Below the pieces are notes generated by a model, which had not been told where the DNA came from, did not search any database, and worked only from the letters and a program-made list of their open reading frames with translations. Source: Streptomyces sp. YIM 121038 (lineage in GTDB: Bacteria > Actinomycetota > Actinomycetes > Streptomycetales > Streptomycetaceae). Taken from it: 64,000 nt of DNA. Positions 49,949 through 58,005 of this stretch are shown here, one piece after another. The DNA lies in assembly GCF_006088715.1 (NCBI RefSeq), contig NZ_CP030771.1, positions 8,926,001-8,990,000 on the forward strand, given 5' to 3'. Every line of letters starts with the position of its first letter. Positions within the stretch are counted from its first letter, which is position 1. The translations under genes were made by a program, and so were the position numbers.

Positions 49949-50617
49949 GTGACGAAGCTGGTGCTGTGGGACATCGACCATACGCTGATGGCCACCAGGG
50001 GCCTGGGGGGCGAGCTGTGGGCTCAGGCTTTCCGCGAGGTCACGGGAGTTGAGCTGCGGAGGCAGGCGTCCGTCACCGGGTCGACCGAGCGCGTCATCCT
50101 GCGAGAGACCGCGCGCCTGCACGATCTGCCCTACAACGATGAGCTGTTCGAGTCCTTCGCTCACGCGCTCAGCACCGTCCATGTCCGACGGGTCGCCGAG
50201 CTGCGCGAGCGCGGGCACGCGTTGCCCGGAGCCGCTGCGGTCCTCGACCGTCTCGCTGAGCAGGGCCTGCGGCAGAGCGTGGTGACGGGCAACGTCCGCG
50301 GCGCCGCCGAGGTGAAGCTCGCGGTCTTCGGCCTCGATGACTACCTGCGTCTGGACGACGGGGCGTACGGCGAGGACGGGGAAGAGCGCCTCGAGCTCCT
50401 GCGCGTGGCCCTGGCCCGGAACTCCGCCCGGCGCGAGGACGCGGTGTTCCTGGGGGACACGCCCGCGGACGTCGCGGGCGGGCTGGAGGCTGGCGTCCGG
50501 GTCGTCGCTGTTGCGACGGGACGCACGTCGGCGGATGAGCTCCGCGATGCTGGTGCTGACGCAGTGCTCGACGGGCTGACGGACATGGACGCGGTGCTCA
50601 CTGCCATCGTGGCCTGA
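49949..50617 (+). CDS. HAD-superfamily phosphatase (phosphoglycolate-phosphatase-like)
   Basis: A 222-residue HAD hydrolase with a helical cap. Motif I is 'LWDIDHTLM' (full D-x-D), motif II 'VVTGNVRG', motif III Lys in 'AAEVKLAVFGLDD' and motif IV 'VFLGDTPADVAGG'. All catalytic residues are present. Homologues often sit next to XRE/TPR regulators in streptomycetes; the physiological substrate is unknown. GTG start. Confidence 0.88.
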   Translation: MTKLVLWDIDHTLMATRGLGGELWAQAFREVTGVELRRQASVTGSTERVILRETARLHDLPYNDELFESFAHALSTVHVRRVAELRERGHALPGAAAVLDRLAEQGLRQSVVTGNVRGAAEVKLAVFGLDDYLRLDDGAYGEDGEERLELLRVALARNSARREDAVFLGDTPADVAGGLEAGVRVVAVATGRTSADELRDAGADAVLDGLTDMDAVLTAIVA

Positions 50618-50683
50618 CTGTGAATTGGCCAGACGGTGGCGGCGCCGTGGCCGCTGTCAGCGCGACCGCCTACGCTGGCAGGC

Positions 50684-50863
50684 ATGTCCCCCAACCCCAG
50701 CCCCCGGGCCGCCGCGCGCCCTGCTGCGGCCGTGAACGAGGACATCCGCAACCTCTGGCGCGACCCCCGCGTCCGCCTCACCGCCCCCCAACGGGCCCTG
50801 TACGAACGCCTGCTCGCCGAGTGGGCCGCCGCCGCCCGCGCGGACATCGTCGCCGCGGCCTGA
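50684..50863 (+). CDS. Small basic/helical protein, probably leaderless
   Basis: A 59-residue protein with 'EDIRNLWRDPRVRLTAPQRA' and an Ala-rich amphipathic end. It recurs in actinomycete accessory regions as far as I recall, without a function. TACGCT (50671-50676) is a -10 element seven bases before the ATG and there is no ribosome site, so the message is likely leaderless. Confidence 0.6.
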   Translation: MSPNPSPRAAARPAAAVNEDIRNLWRDPRVRLTAPQRALYERLLAEWAAAARADIVAAA

Positions 50864-50881
50864 CTCCGGACATGACGAAGC

Positions 50882-50911
50882 GGCCCCCTCCGCCCGAAGG
50901 CAGAGGGGGCC
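50882..50911. terminator. Bidirectional terminator at the end of the phage operon
   Basis: GGCCCCCTC and GAGGGGGCC (9 bp), one mismatch, a further GCC/GGC and loop CGAA. It ends both the small rightward gene and the long leftward phage operon. Confidence 0.8.
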
Positions 50912-50923
50912 TGAGCCGTTGTC

Positions 50924-51202
50924 CTACCGGTTGGCGATGGTGAGGTAGATCGACCGCTCGTCGATCAGCCCTCCAGCCGTGATGATCTGGCAGACCACCG
51001 TGTACGCGCCGCCGAGGGACCCGCCCGAGATCCGCTGAGTCACGGCCGCCTCGTCGACGACAGGCGCCCCGACGGCCGTCAGCCCGGCAGGCACGGCGAC
51101 CGTGGCCGTGCTGATCGTGTCGGCGACCGCGTCGAGCCAGCCCGACCAGTCCCAGGTGTAATCCAGCAGCGCCGACGGGTCCTTGACGAATCGGTCCGGC
51201 AC
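50924..51202 (-). CDS. Phage virion-associated protein with Ig-like pattern
   Basis: A 92-residue last gene of the phage operon. 'ALLDYTWDWSGWLDAVADTI' followed by 'GGSLGGAYTVVCQIITAGG' is the pattern seen in small phage structural proteins sometimes annotated as fibre-tail adaptors. Predominantly beta. The start is ATG, four bases after the previous stop. Role uncertain. Confidence 0.62.
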   Translation of the reverse strand: MPDRFVKDPSALLDYTWDWSGWLDAVADTISTATVAVPAGLTAVGAPVVDEAAVTQRISGGSLGGAYTVVCQIITAGGLIDERSIYLTIANR

Positions 51203-51205
51203 GGC

Positions 51206-52156
51206 CTACCTCCCGACTCTCAGGGTGCGGTGCTCGGCGGGGATCCGGTACGTGCGCTCCGGGCTGCGCGTGGTGGCGGACCGCACGGTGAGCGGGCGCG
51301 CCGTGTCGACCTCCACCGCGGGCGCGAGCGCGACGGTCTTGCTGCCGGTCAGCGCGAGCGCGGCCTCGACGACTGCGGCAGTGCCGAGGACCGCGGTGAC
51401 CGTCCCGGTGAGGGGCTGCGCGGCCTCCACAGCAGTCGCGGGGGCGAGCGCGGCCGTCTTGGTCCCCGCGAGCGCCTGCGCAGCCTCCAGCTCGGTGGCT
51501 GGCGTCAGGACGGCCGCCTTAGCGCCGGTGAGCGGCTGCGCCGTGCTGGTCTCCCCCGCGATGCCGAGCGGGGCCTGTTTCGCCCCCGCGAGGGGCTGGG
51601 CGCTCTCGGTGCTGCTGGCGGTGCCGAGGGCCGCGCCGGTGGTTACGTCGGCGGCGGCGAAGTCGTCGTAGCGGATGCCGCTGGCGGTGCCGGAGCGGAT
51701 GCCGACGCCGGTGCCGCTCGTGACCGCGGTGTTGGTGACCGAGACGCGTTCGACTCCGTTGACGTAGGCCTTGATCGTCGAGCCGACGGCCTGCACCTTC
51801 GCGACATCGCCCGGGCCAGCGGGGGCAGCGTAGGTACCGATCAGCGTGAAGGTGCTGCTGACGACGCTGAACAGGTCCCAGGTGCTGCCGTCGTTGCGCC
51901 ACAGGTAGCCGGTGCTGATGTTGCTGTTGCCGCGGCACCACACGCCCATGCTCGCCGCCGCGGTGGCGGCGATCGTGACCTGCGCGGAGTGGTCGCTGCT
52001 GTCCATCGCGCCCGCGGCGCGCAGGATGACGGTGCCGGTGTCCACGCCCGGGCTCAGCTGGTTGGAGGTGATCGACCAGTCGCCGGATACCTCCAACCAT
52101 CCGGCGCCCAGGTCGCTGCTGTTGGCGCGGTTGAAGTCGTCGCTGAAGCTCGCCAC
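51206..52156 (-). CDS. Phage surface protein: LamG-like domain plus 20-residue repeats
   Basis: A 316-residue protein in two parts. Residues 1-170 resemble a concanavalin/LamG-type sandwich ('FSDDFNRANSSDLGAGW' to 'GIRYDDFAAADV'). Then come six 20-residue repeats of the form 'LGTAsxxEsAQPLtGaKxA', e.g. 'LAPATAVEAAQPLTGTVTAV', and a basic tail. This looks like an exposed carbohydrate-binding or decoration protein (inference). Confidence 0.68.
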   Translation of the reverse strand: MASFSDDFNRANSSDLGAGWLEVSGDWSITSNQLSPGVDTGTVILRAAGAMDSSDHSAQVTIAATAAASMGVWCRGNSNISTGYLWRNDGSTWDLFSVVSSTFTLIGTYAAPAGPGDVAKVQAVGSTIKAYVNGVERVSVTNTAVTSGTGVGIRSGTASGIRYDDFAAADVTTGAALGTASSTESAQPLAGAKQAPLGIAGETSTAQPLTGAKAAVLTPATELEAAQALAGTKTAALAPATAVEAAQPLTGTVTAVLGTAAVVEAALALTGSKTVALAPAVEVDTARPLTVRSATTRSPERTYRIPAEHRTLRVGR

Positions 52157-52158
52157 GG

Positions 52159-52605
52159 TTACGCGGCCGAGGTGGCCCGGTAGAAGTCGGAGACCGTCAG
52201 CGTGAAGTTGTTGCCGTCCGGCGTCCAGCTCAGATCGTGCTTGGTGAGCGGGATGATCGCGGCGTCGCTCGGGGTCGTCGTGTCCGGTACGTAGCCGATG
52301 ACCACCGCGCCGACCGGGGTGCCGGTGGGGGCGGTCCAGGTGACGTCGGCCGCGTCGACTTCGACCCGGTCGGCGGTGTCGTTCACCGTGACCGTGACGG
52401 ACGCGAGGGTCTTGCGGCCGATCGACGTCTGCTCGTTGGAGGCGCCCGCCAGCAGGTCAGCGAGGGTGTCGTAGTCGCGCATCGTCGAGTCCGCGACGAG
52501 CCCCGACGCCTCCAGCGGCACCAGGACCAGCGCGTCGTTGGCAGCGGGCAGGGCGGCCAGCGCGGCGACGCGCCCCAGCGCGGTGTTGAAGGTGATGGTG
52601 GCCAT
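52159..52605 (-). CDS. Phage structural protein of unknown role
   Basis: A 148-residue mostly beta protein beginning 'MATITFNTALGRVAALAALP'; 'TSIGRKTLASVTVTVNDTAD' and 'LSWTPDGNNFTLTVSDFYRA' suggest a beta-sandwich. GGAGAGAG precedes the ATG. Its place between lysis genes and the repeat protein points to a virion or decoration role. Confidence 0.6.
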   Translation of the reverse strand: MATITFNTALGRVAALAALPAANDALVLVPLEASGLVADSTMRDYDTLADLLAGASNEQTSIGRKTLASVTVTVNDTADRVEVDAADVTWTAPTGTPVGAVVIGYVPDTTTPSDAAIIPLTKHDLSWTPDGNNFTLTVSDFYRATSAA

Positions 52606-52643
52606 GCTCTCTCTCCAGGTCTTGCACGTCGATGTGGGGGTGG

Positions 52644-53003
52644 TCAGACGCCGGTGCGGTTGTACTCGTCGACGCGGTCGGGCGGCGCGGGCGGCTCGAT
52701 GCCGTGGCGGCGCATCTGGCTCGTGAGCTCGGAGACGTACCAGGCGAAGGAGCGCACCAGCGCGCGCAGGGACCGCACTTCCTCCTTCGTCGCGGAGAGG
52801 TCCGAACGCAGTTCGTTCTTGATCGCCTCGAAGGCGGCCCGGTCCTCGGCCCGCTGGTTCGGCTCGGCCGTCGCGGCTGCGGCCGCCCGGGTGGCCTCCG
52901 CCGTCGCGGCCGCCGCCCGTGTCGTCGCCCGCGCGGCGAACAGTCCGGCGACCACCATGCCGACCGTGCCGATCACGGCCACGATCCCCGCCCACACCGT
53001 CAT
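52644..53003 (-). CDS. Phage membrane protein with coiled coil (spanin/holin-like candidate)
   Basis: A 119-residue protein: one N-terminal helix ('WAGIVAVIGTVGMVVAGLFA'), then an Ala/Glu-rich coiled coil ('ALRSxxSATKEEVRSLRALV' type heptads) and a polar tail. The start overlaps the previous stop (ATGA). An N-in, coiled-coil-out design in a lysis cassette suggests a second holin or envelope-spanning factor (inference). Confidence 0.62.
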   Translation of the reverse strand: MTVWAGIVAVIGTVGMVVAGLFAARATTRAAAATAEATRAAAAATAEPNQRAEDRAAFEAIKNELRSDLSATKEEVRSLRALVRSFAWYVSELTSQMRRHGIEPPAPPDRVDEYNRTGV

Positions 53004-53440
53004 GGCGTCCCGCCTTTCCGGGCGGGTCTCGGCGCGTGGGGGACCGAATACTCGGGCACCGCGGCCGCCCACATGATGACCCCGACGTGCGAAGTCAGGT
53101 ACCAGAGAGCGACGTACGCGCCGCGGGAGTAGTCGCCGTTGATCACGGCGACGGTGTAGGAGATAGCCCACACGGTGGGGGGAATCAGCGCGGCGACGAA
53201 GCCGATCCAGTCCCGGCCGACCTGCACGAACGCCGAACTGGCAGTGATGACACCGGCGATGATCCACAGCCATGCCCAGTGCTGCAGGCCGCACAGGTTC
53301 GTCAGCAGCCGCAGGCCCTGGCCCGGGGGTGGGTCGACGAGCATGCCCACGCCCCAGCAGGTCTTGCCGGTGCCGACGATCGCGAGGAAGACGCCGCGGC
53401 GGCCGAGCAGCTGGCCGAGCCGCCGGGCCGCCGCGCACAT
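53000..53440 (-). CDS. Phage polytopic membrane protein of the lysis cassette
   Basis: A 146-residue protein with about four membrane helices ('WAWLWIIAGVITASSAFVQV', 'WIGFVAALIPPTVWAISYTV', 'VGVIMWAAAVPEYSV'). The ATG overlaps the holin stop by four bases and its stop overlaps the next start, so all three are translated as a unit. Many Streptomyces phages carry such a protein next to the holin; function unknown. Confidence 0.65.
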   Translation of the reverse strand: MCAAARRLGQLLGRRGVFLAIVGTGKTCWGVGMLVDPPPGQGLRLLTNLCGLQHWAWLWIIAGVITASSAFVQVGRDWIGFVAALIPPTVWAISYTVAVINGDYSRGAYVALWYLTSHVGVIMWAAAVPEYSVPHAPRPARKGGTP

Positions 53441-53622
53441 CAGGCGCCCGGGCCGGGCTTGTTGGGCACGGCGTACGTGATGCCCCAGGCGCCGAGGACA
53501 GCGAGGACGATCGTGACGACCTCGCCGGTGGCGAGCGCGTCGTCCTGGACGGCGGTGACCGCGGCGGCTGCGCCGGCGGCGAGCCCGGCGATAAGCGACT
53601 TGGCGATGCTGGAGATACGCAT
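53440..53622 (-). CDS. Phage holin
   Basis: A 60-residue protein with two short membrane helices ('SLIAGLAAGAAAAVTAVQDD' and 'VVTIVLAVLGAWGITYAVPN'), starting ten bases after the endolysin gene. Size, helices and location are those of actinophage holins that let the endolysin reach the wall. Confidence 0.8.
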   Translation of the reverse strand: MRISSIAKSLIAGLAAGAAAAVTAVQDDALATGEVVTIVLAVLGAWGITYAVPNKPGPGA

Positions 53623-53631
53623 GATCGTTCC

Positions 53632-54420
53632 TCATCTCTTGGGGAGGGTGAGCTTCTGGCCGGGCACGATGTCGTCGGCGTCCCGGAGCCGGTTGAGGTC
53701 GGCGATCTCGCGCCAGCGGGCGCCGTCGCCGAGCTTGGAGGCGGCGATCGACCACAGGGTGTCGCCCGCGCGGACCGTGTAGCGCAGCTGGTCGCCGGGC
53801 GACCACGTGGCAGGGTGCTTCAGGCGCTCGGCCGCGCGGGCGCGCACGTCCGTCATGGTGATGCCGGGCCCCTTGGGGTCGCTCTTGCCGGGCTGCCACT
53901 CGGCGTGCCCGATCACGGACGTCGCCCCGGCCTTGCCCCAGCCGTGCGCGCGGCAGAGCGCGGCCGCAGCGCGCACGATCGCCTCCACCTGGACGCCCGG
54001 CCAGGGGTCGTCGCCGTCGCCGAGGTTCTCGCACTCGAAGCCGTAGAAGTGGCGGTTGCCGTCGGTGCTGGCCTCGTTGTCCGGGGGCAGCGCGCGCTCG
54101 GCGATGACGGCCTGGAGCACGTCGTCGTCACCGAGGCCCGCGTGGTTGGCGCGGCCGTAGCCGACGAGGTGGACCGTGCCGTCCTTGGTGATGACGCCGT
54201 GGCACAGCGGGCCAGGCAGGCCTGCGTAGCCGTCGCGGCAGATGGCGACGGTGCGGGCCGAGCCAGACGTGACGGTGTGGTGGATCATCACGCCGTGTAC
54301 CGGGCCCCACGGCCCCTTCGAATTGCGGTTGTGCGTGCGCCAGTCGCCGACCTCGACGACCCGCACGCCCTCAGCGCGCAGTACGTCGAGCAGCCTGGAC
54401 GCGGTCAGGGGCGCGGCCAT
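53632..54420 (-). CDS. Phage endolysin: amidase with C-terminal LysM
   Basis: A 262-residue peptidoglycan amidase. The amidase_2/PGRP domain shows 'VHGVMIHHTVTSG' (zinc His), 'FYGFECENLGDG' and 'VIGHAEWQPGKSDPKGPG' (second His, and the Lys/Asp loop). A LysM repeat follows ('YTVRAGDTLWSIAASKLGDG' to 'DIVPGQKLTLP'). It cuts the MurNAc-L-Ala bond. The ATG shares its A with the previous stop (TGATG). No signal peptide, so it needs the holin. Confidence 0.92.
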   Translation of the reverse strand: MAAPLTASRLLDVLRAEGVRVVEVGDWRTHNRNSKGPWGPVHGVMIHHTVTSGSARTVAICRDGYAGLPGPLCHGVITKDGTVHLVGYGRANHAGLGDDDVLQAVIAERALPPDNEASTDGNRHFYGFECENLGDGDDPWPGVQVEAIVRAAAALCRAHGWGKAGATSVIGHAEWQPGKSDPKGPGITMTDVRARAAERLKHPATWSPGDQLRYTVRAGDTLWSIAASKLGDGARWREIADLNRLRDADDIVPGQKLTLPKR

Positions 54421-54656
54421 CACACACGCTCCGGCCAGTGCCAGGTGCCGCCGCGGCGCTCGTCTTGCGATTCCAGCACGTACCGGTTGAAGAACATCCC
54501 TTCGGGGTTCAGCACAGCGAGGCCGATCAAGTCGCTGTCGCCTTGGGCTGCCTCGGTCACGATGGCCGCCCGGCACTGCGAGGTGTACTCGCCGCCCGGG
54601 GTGCCGTGGCTGACGTAGTGGACGATGCGGCCGACGGTCGCCTCGGGATGGGACAT
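54420..54656 (-). CDS. Small phage protein before the endolysin
   Basis: A 78-residue soluble protein: 'VHYVSHGTPGGEYTSQCRAA' and 'NRYVLESQDERRGGTWHWPE'. GGAGG is five bases before the ATG and it is coupled to the endolysin by TGATG. Similar short proteins precede lysins in Streptomyces phages; function unknown. Confidence 0.7.
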   Translation of the reverse strand: MSHPEATVGRIVHYVSHGTPGGEYTSQCRAAIVTEAAQGDSDLIGLAVLNPEGMFFNRYVLESQDERRGGTWHWPERV

Positions 54657-54718
54657 GGGACCTCCGTGCATGAAGAACGCCCTGGCCGAAGGGCTCAGGG
54701 CGTGCGAAGGGGAAGGGA

Positions 54719-57364
54719 TCAGGTGGTGTAGCCGTAGGCGAGCAGGCCGGTGTTGCCGCCGAAAGCGGCCGCCGTGAAAGCACCCGACGTCACCGTCGGC
54801 GGGGTGGTCTGGCCGGTGTTCGTGTCGCCGAAACCGGGCGAGGAGCTGGCCCCTGCGGTCATGGATCCCTCGCCGACGATGGTCGGCATGGTCGTGGCCT
54901 TGATCATGATGCCGAGGTAGTACAGGCCCGCGTACGTCGTCGTGTACGTGGACGCCGAGCCCGCCGTGGTCTGCGCGATCGCCAGGGTCTTCGTGGTGTT
55001 CGCGGCCCACGCGGCCGTCGTCTGGTCCGCCGTCCGGGCCAGCGCCACGCGGCTGCGGTCGTGCAACGTGAACCAGTAGTTCGTCGGCGTGCCCACCCCC
55101 GTGCCGCCGGTGACGAACGACAAGTTCGAGATCACGGCGCCCTTAGGCAGCCAGATCGGCACCAGGTACAGCACCCCGGATGTCATCGCCGAGGACGAGG
55201 TGCCGCAGCGCAGCCGTGAGGTGGTCTCGAAGCGGCCCGCGGGCCGCATCAGCTCCTCCAGCGCCCCCACGGTGTCGTACGGCGTGGTCTCAGGCCCGGT
55301 GGACTGGTCATCGATGCCGGTGTCGCCGAGGTCGTTGCCGTACCGGCGCACGTTCGTGCAGGTGTTGGTGATGCCGATGCCGTTGGCGACCTCGTTGCCG
55401 CTGCCGTACTTGCGGATCTTGTTGCCGGTGATCAGGAGCCCGTCGGAGGACGTCGAGGCGCGGATGCCCCACGACCCGGCTGCGGCCCGGGAGGCGCCCT
55501 TGATGTAGTTGTCGACGATCGTGACGTCCGTGCCCCCGAGAACGTGGATGCCGTTGACGCCGAGCTCGCGCATCGTGTTGTCCGCGATCTCGATCTCGGA
55601 GCACGTGGTGCAGGCGATGCCGGAGCCGGTCGTGCCGCGCACCCGGTTGCCGGTGACGGTGCCGCCGCTGGTCTGCTCCTGGCTGATGCCGGTGCCCGCC
55701 GTGTCGCGGATCGTGTTGTCGCCGATCGTGTAGTCGTCGGCGTACTCGATGCGGATGCCGTTCTGCCCACCCGCGCTGTTGCCGTCGAGGATGTTCCCGT
55801 CGATCGTCGCGTCGATGATCCGGCCGGTGGCCTCGCCCTGGAGGACGATGCAGTCGTCGTAGCCGGTCGTGCCGGTGATCGTGTTGCCGACGATGGTGAA
55901 GTTGCGGGCGGCCTGGGAGGCGGAGGTCTGCGTCCCGGACGTGTTCTTGGTGTCCTCGGTGTCGGCGGTGTCGACGGTGCGCATGCGGACCCCGGCGCCG
56001 CACCCGGTGATCGTGTTGCCCTCGACGACCGGGTCCTGCCAGTTGTAGCCGCCGACGGCGTACTGGGCGCCGCCCTCGAAGGTGTTGCCGATGACCTTGA
56101 TGCGCTTGTGCCAGCGGCCGATGGTCGCCGAGTGCGAGCCCACCCCGCGCGGCCAGGGCACGGTCCCGGCGGTGCCGGAGGCCCCGAAGTAGCAGTCGGT
56201 GACAGTGAGGTCTTCGACCGGCGTGTGGTCGTACGGGCCGAACGCACCGAAGTACGCCGAGCCCTTGGCCAGGTCGGGCTGGATCGCCTCGGAGAACGGG
56301 CGCGAGCCTGGGTCGATGTAGCCGAGGAAGCGGCAGTTCTCCACCCGGATGTTCTTGCACGCGTTGATCTCCAGGGCGTGAAAGCCCGGCGTGTCGCGGA
56401 CCTCGGTGTCGCGGATCAGGATGCGCTGCGCGTGGCCGAGGCTGATGCACATCCGGGAGGCGGTCAGGCCGCTGGTGGTGCCGCGCATCTCCCAGGTCCC
56501 GCCCTCGATGACGAGGTCGCCGTGCCCGGTGTAGCCGCCCAGGTTCTGCGAGGCGGCGCCGTTGGTCAGCACGGTGGAGTCCGCGGCGCGCAGCATCCGC
56601 GCGCCCGGCAGCAGGGTGAGGCGGGTCTTGCCCCAGATCCGCAGAGGGAGCGTGGCCAGCCGGTAGTCGCCGGGCGGGATGATGACCCAGCCGCCGCCCG
56701 CGGCCTGCGCGGCGTCGAAGGCGGCCTGGATGAACGGGGCGTCGTCGACGGTGCCGCCGCCCGTCGCTCCGTGGATGCGCACGTTGAACAGGCGCATCCC
56801 GGACAGGGAGACCTGCCCGGCCACGAACGTGCCCGGCGTCTCCAGCACTCCCGCGGCCGAGCGGGACAGGAACGTGTCGCGTGCGGCGGCGCCGCTGCCC
56901 CAGGCCATCGCGCCGTCGGCGGTCATCCGCCACCGGTCGAAGGCGTCGGCGACCTTGAACGATCCGAGGGCCACGTCGGTGCTGTTGGCCATGCCCCACT
57001 GGAGCTTGCCGGTCAGCGTGCTCCCGGACTTGTCGACCTTCGCCTCCAGCTGGTCCAGGGCGCCGGTGGCGGCCTCGCGCGCGGCCGCGTACCAGCGCAC
57101 CGGGTCGCCCTCGCCGTCGAGGTACTCGAACTGGATCGCCGTCACGCTGTCCGCCTTGAACGTGCGGATCGCCCCCGGCGCCCCGCTGCCCACCGGATTC
57201 GAGCGCAGTTCGCTGATCGGGGTGGTGCCGTCCTCCTCGTACAGGGCGGTCACCAGCTCGCCGGTGCCCGCGCGACGTACGAGGACCGGGTAGTCGGGCA
57301 CGACGTCGCCGGTGACCGTGGTCAGGACGTCGGCGGGGGTGCCGCCGTAGGTGTACAGAGCCAT
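54719..57364 (-). CDS. Phage tail fibre/spike with parallel beta-helix
   Basis: An 881-residue fibre. The N-terminal 180 residues attach to the tail ('ALYTYGGTPADVLTTVTGDV', then a coiled region 'LDQLEAKVDKSGSTLTGKLQ'). A pectate-lyase-like beta-helix starts at 'TVDDAPFIQAAFDAAQAAGG' and runs through about twenty turns of PbH1 type ('VTDCYFGASG', 'IKVIGNTFEGG', 'TIVGNTITGTTG'). The last 180 residues form a beta-rich end domain. Such spikes recognise or cleave surface polysaccharide or teichoic acid. No catalytic residues are assigned. Confidence 0.85.
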   Translation of the reverse strand: MALYTYGGTPADVLTTVTGDVVPDYPVLVRRAGTGELVTALYEEDGTTPISELRSNPVGSGAPGAIRTFKADSVTAIQFEYLDGEGDPVRWYAAAREAATGALDQLEAKVDKSGSTLTGKLQWGMANSTDVALGSFKVADAFDRWRMTADGAMAWGSGAAARDTFLSRSAAGVLETPGTFVAGQVSLSGMRLFNVRIHGATGGGTVDDAPFIQAAFDAAQAAGGGWVIIPPGDYRLATLPLRIWGKTRLTLLPGARMLRAADSTVLTNGAASQNLGGYTGHGDLVIEGGTWEMRGTTSGLTASRMCISLGHAQRILIRDTEVRDTPGFHALEINACKNIRVENCRFLGYIDPGSRPFSEAIQPDLAKGSAYFGAFGPYDHTPVEDLTVTDCYFGASGTAGTVPWPRGVGSHSATIGRWHKRIKVIGNTFEGGAQYAVGGYNWQDPVVEGNTITGCGAGVRMRTVDTADTEDTKNTSGTQTSASQAARNFTIVGNTITGTTGYDDCIVLQGEATGRIIDATIDGNILDGNSAGGQNGIRIEYADDYTIGDNTIRDTAGTGISQEQTSGGTVTGNRVRGTTGSGIACTTCSEIEIADNTMRELGVNGIHVLGGTDVTIVDNYIKGASRAAAGSWGIRASTSSDGLLITGNKIRKYGSGNEVANGIGITNTCTNVRRYGNDLGDTGIDDQSTGPETTPYDTVGALEELMRPAGRFETTSRLRCGTSSSAMTSGVLYLVPIWLPKGAVISNLSFVTGGTGVGTPTNYWFTLHDRSRVALARTADQTTAAWAANTTKTLAIAQTTAGSASTYTTTYAGLYYLGIMIKATTMPTIVGEGSMTAGASSSPGFGDTNTGQTTPPTVTSGAFTAAAFGGNTGLLAYGYTT

Positions 57365-57376
57365 GCGCGCGGCCTC

Positions 57377-57994
57377 CTAGTCGAGCCAGTAGTCGCCGCT
57401 GATGTCCACCCAGCCGGTCCCGCCCGGGCCCTGGTACCACCACAGGAGATCGCCCGGATCCCCGTACGCCGAGGACGTGTTGTCGCCCAGGACCTCCATG
57501 CGCCCGGCCGCGAGGGTGGTGGTGCCCGCCATCGAGCAGGTCCCGGCCCACGTGCCGAGCGCCTCGGGGACCAGGCTGGACGGCACGCTGCCCAAGTTCA
57601 CCGCGTTGGCGTCCTCGATGTTGTTGCCGTCGATGCGCTGGACGCGGCCCTTGAGGTAGACGTGGCCGCCCTCCAGGCGGCGGATCCCCAGGTCGACCGC
57701 CCCCTCCTCGAACCCCGCCTTCAGGGTCAGGGTGGACTGCCAGGTCTGCATCGGCTCCCATATCGTCACCCACGTGTTCGCCACCGAGGAGGTCTTGATC
57801 CAGGTGGTGCCGTTCTGGGCGATGACCAGGGTCTGCACCGGCGCGGCCGCGTACGTCGCATCCCGGTCGGCCTGGTCCACAGCGTGCTGGACCAGGTGCG
57901 GGTCCAGCACGGAGGCGAGTTCGGCGATGTCGGCGGGGATCGTGGGGCTGTCCCCGCCCACCGGGACGGGAAGTTCGGCGAATCCGATGGTCAC
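57377..57994 (-). CDS. Phage tail protein upstream of the fibre
   Basis: A 205-residue protein: an N-terminal 'TIGFAELPVPVGGDSPTIPA' segment, a helix ('PHLVQHAVDQADRDATYAAA') and a beta-rich C-terminal half with many Trp and Gly ('DLLWWYQGPGGTGWVDISGD'). It resembles minor tail proteins at baseplate tips. GTG start. Confidence 0.65.
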   Translation of the reverse strand: MTIGFAELPVPVGGDSPTIPADIAELASVLDPHLVQHAVDQADRDATYAAAPVQTLVIAQNGTTWIKTSSVANTWVTIWEPMQTWQSTLTLKAGFEEGAVDLGIRRLEGGHVYLKGRVQRIDGNNIEDANAVNLGSVPSSLVPEALGTWAGTCSMAGTTTLAAGRMEVLGDNTSSAYGDPGDLLWWYQGPGGTGWVDISGDYWLD

Positions 57995-58005
57995 AGCACG
58001 GCTCC

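Noticed and set aside
47015..50617. Assigning these genes firmly to the prophage
   Set aside because: XRE/TPR-HAD and DUF6415 sets are also frequent as host accessory genes; without the second attachment site the border cannot be set.
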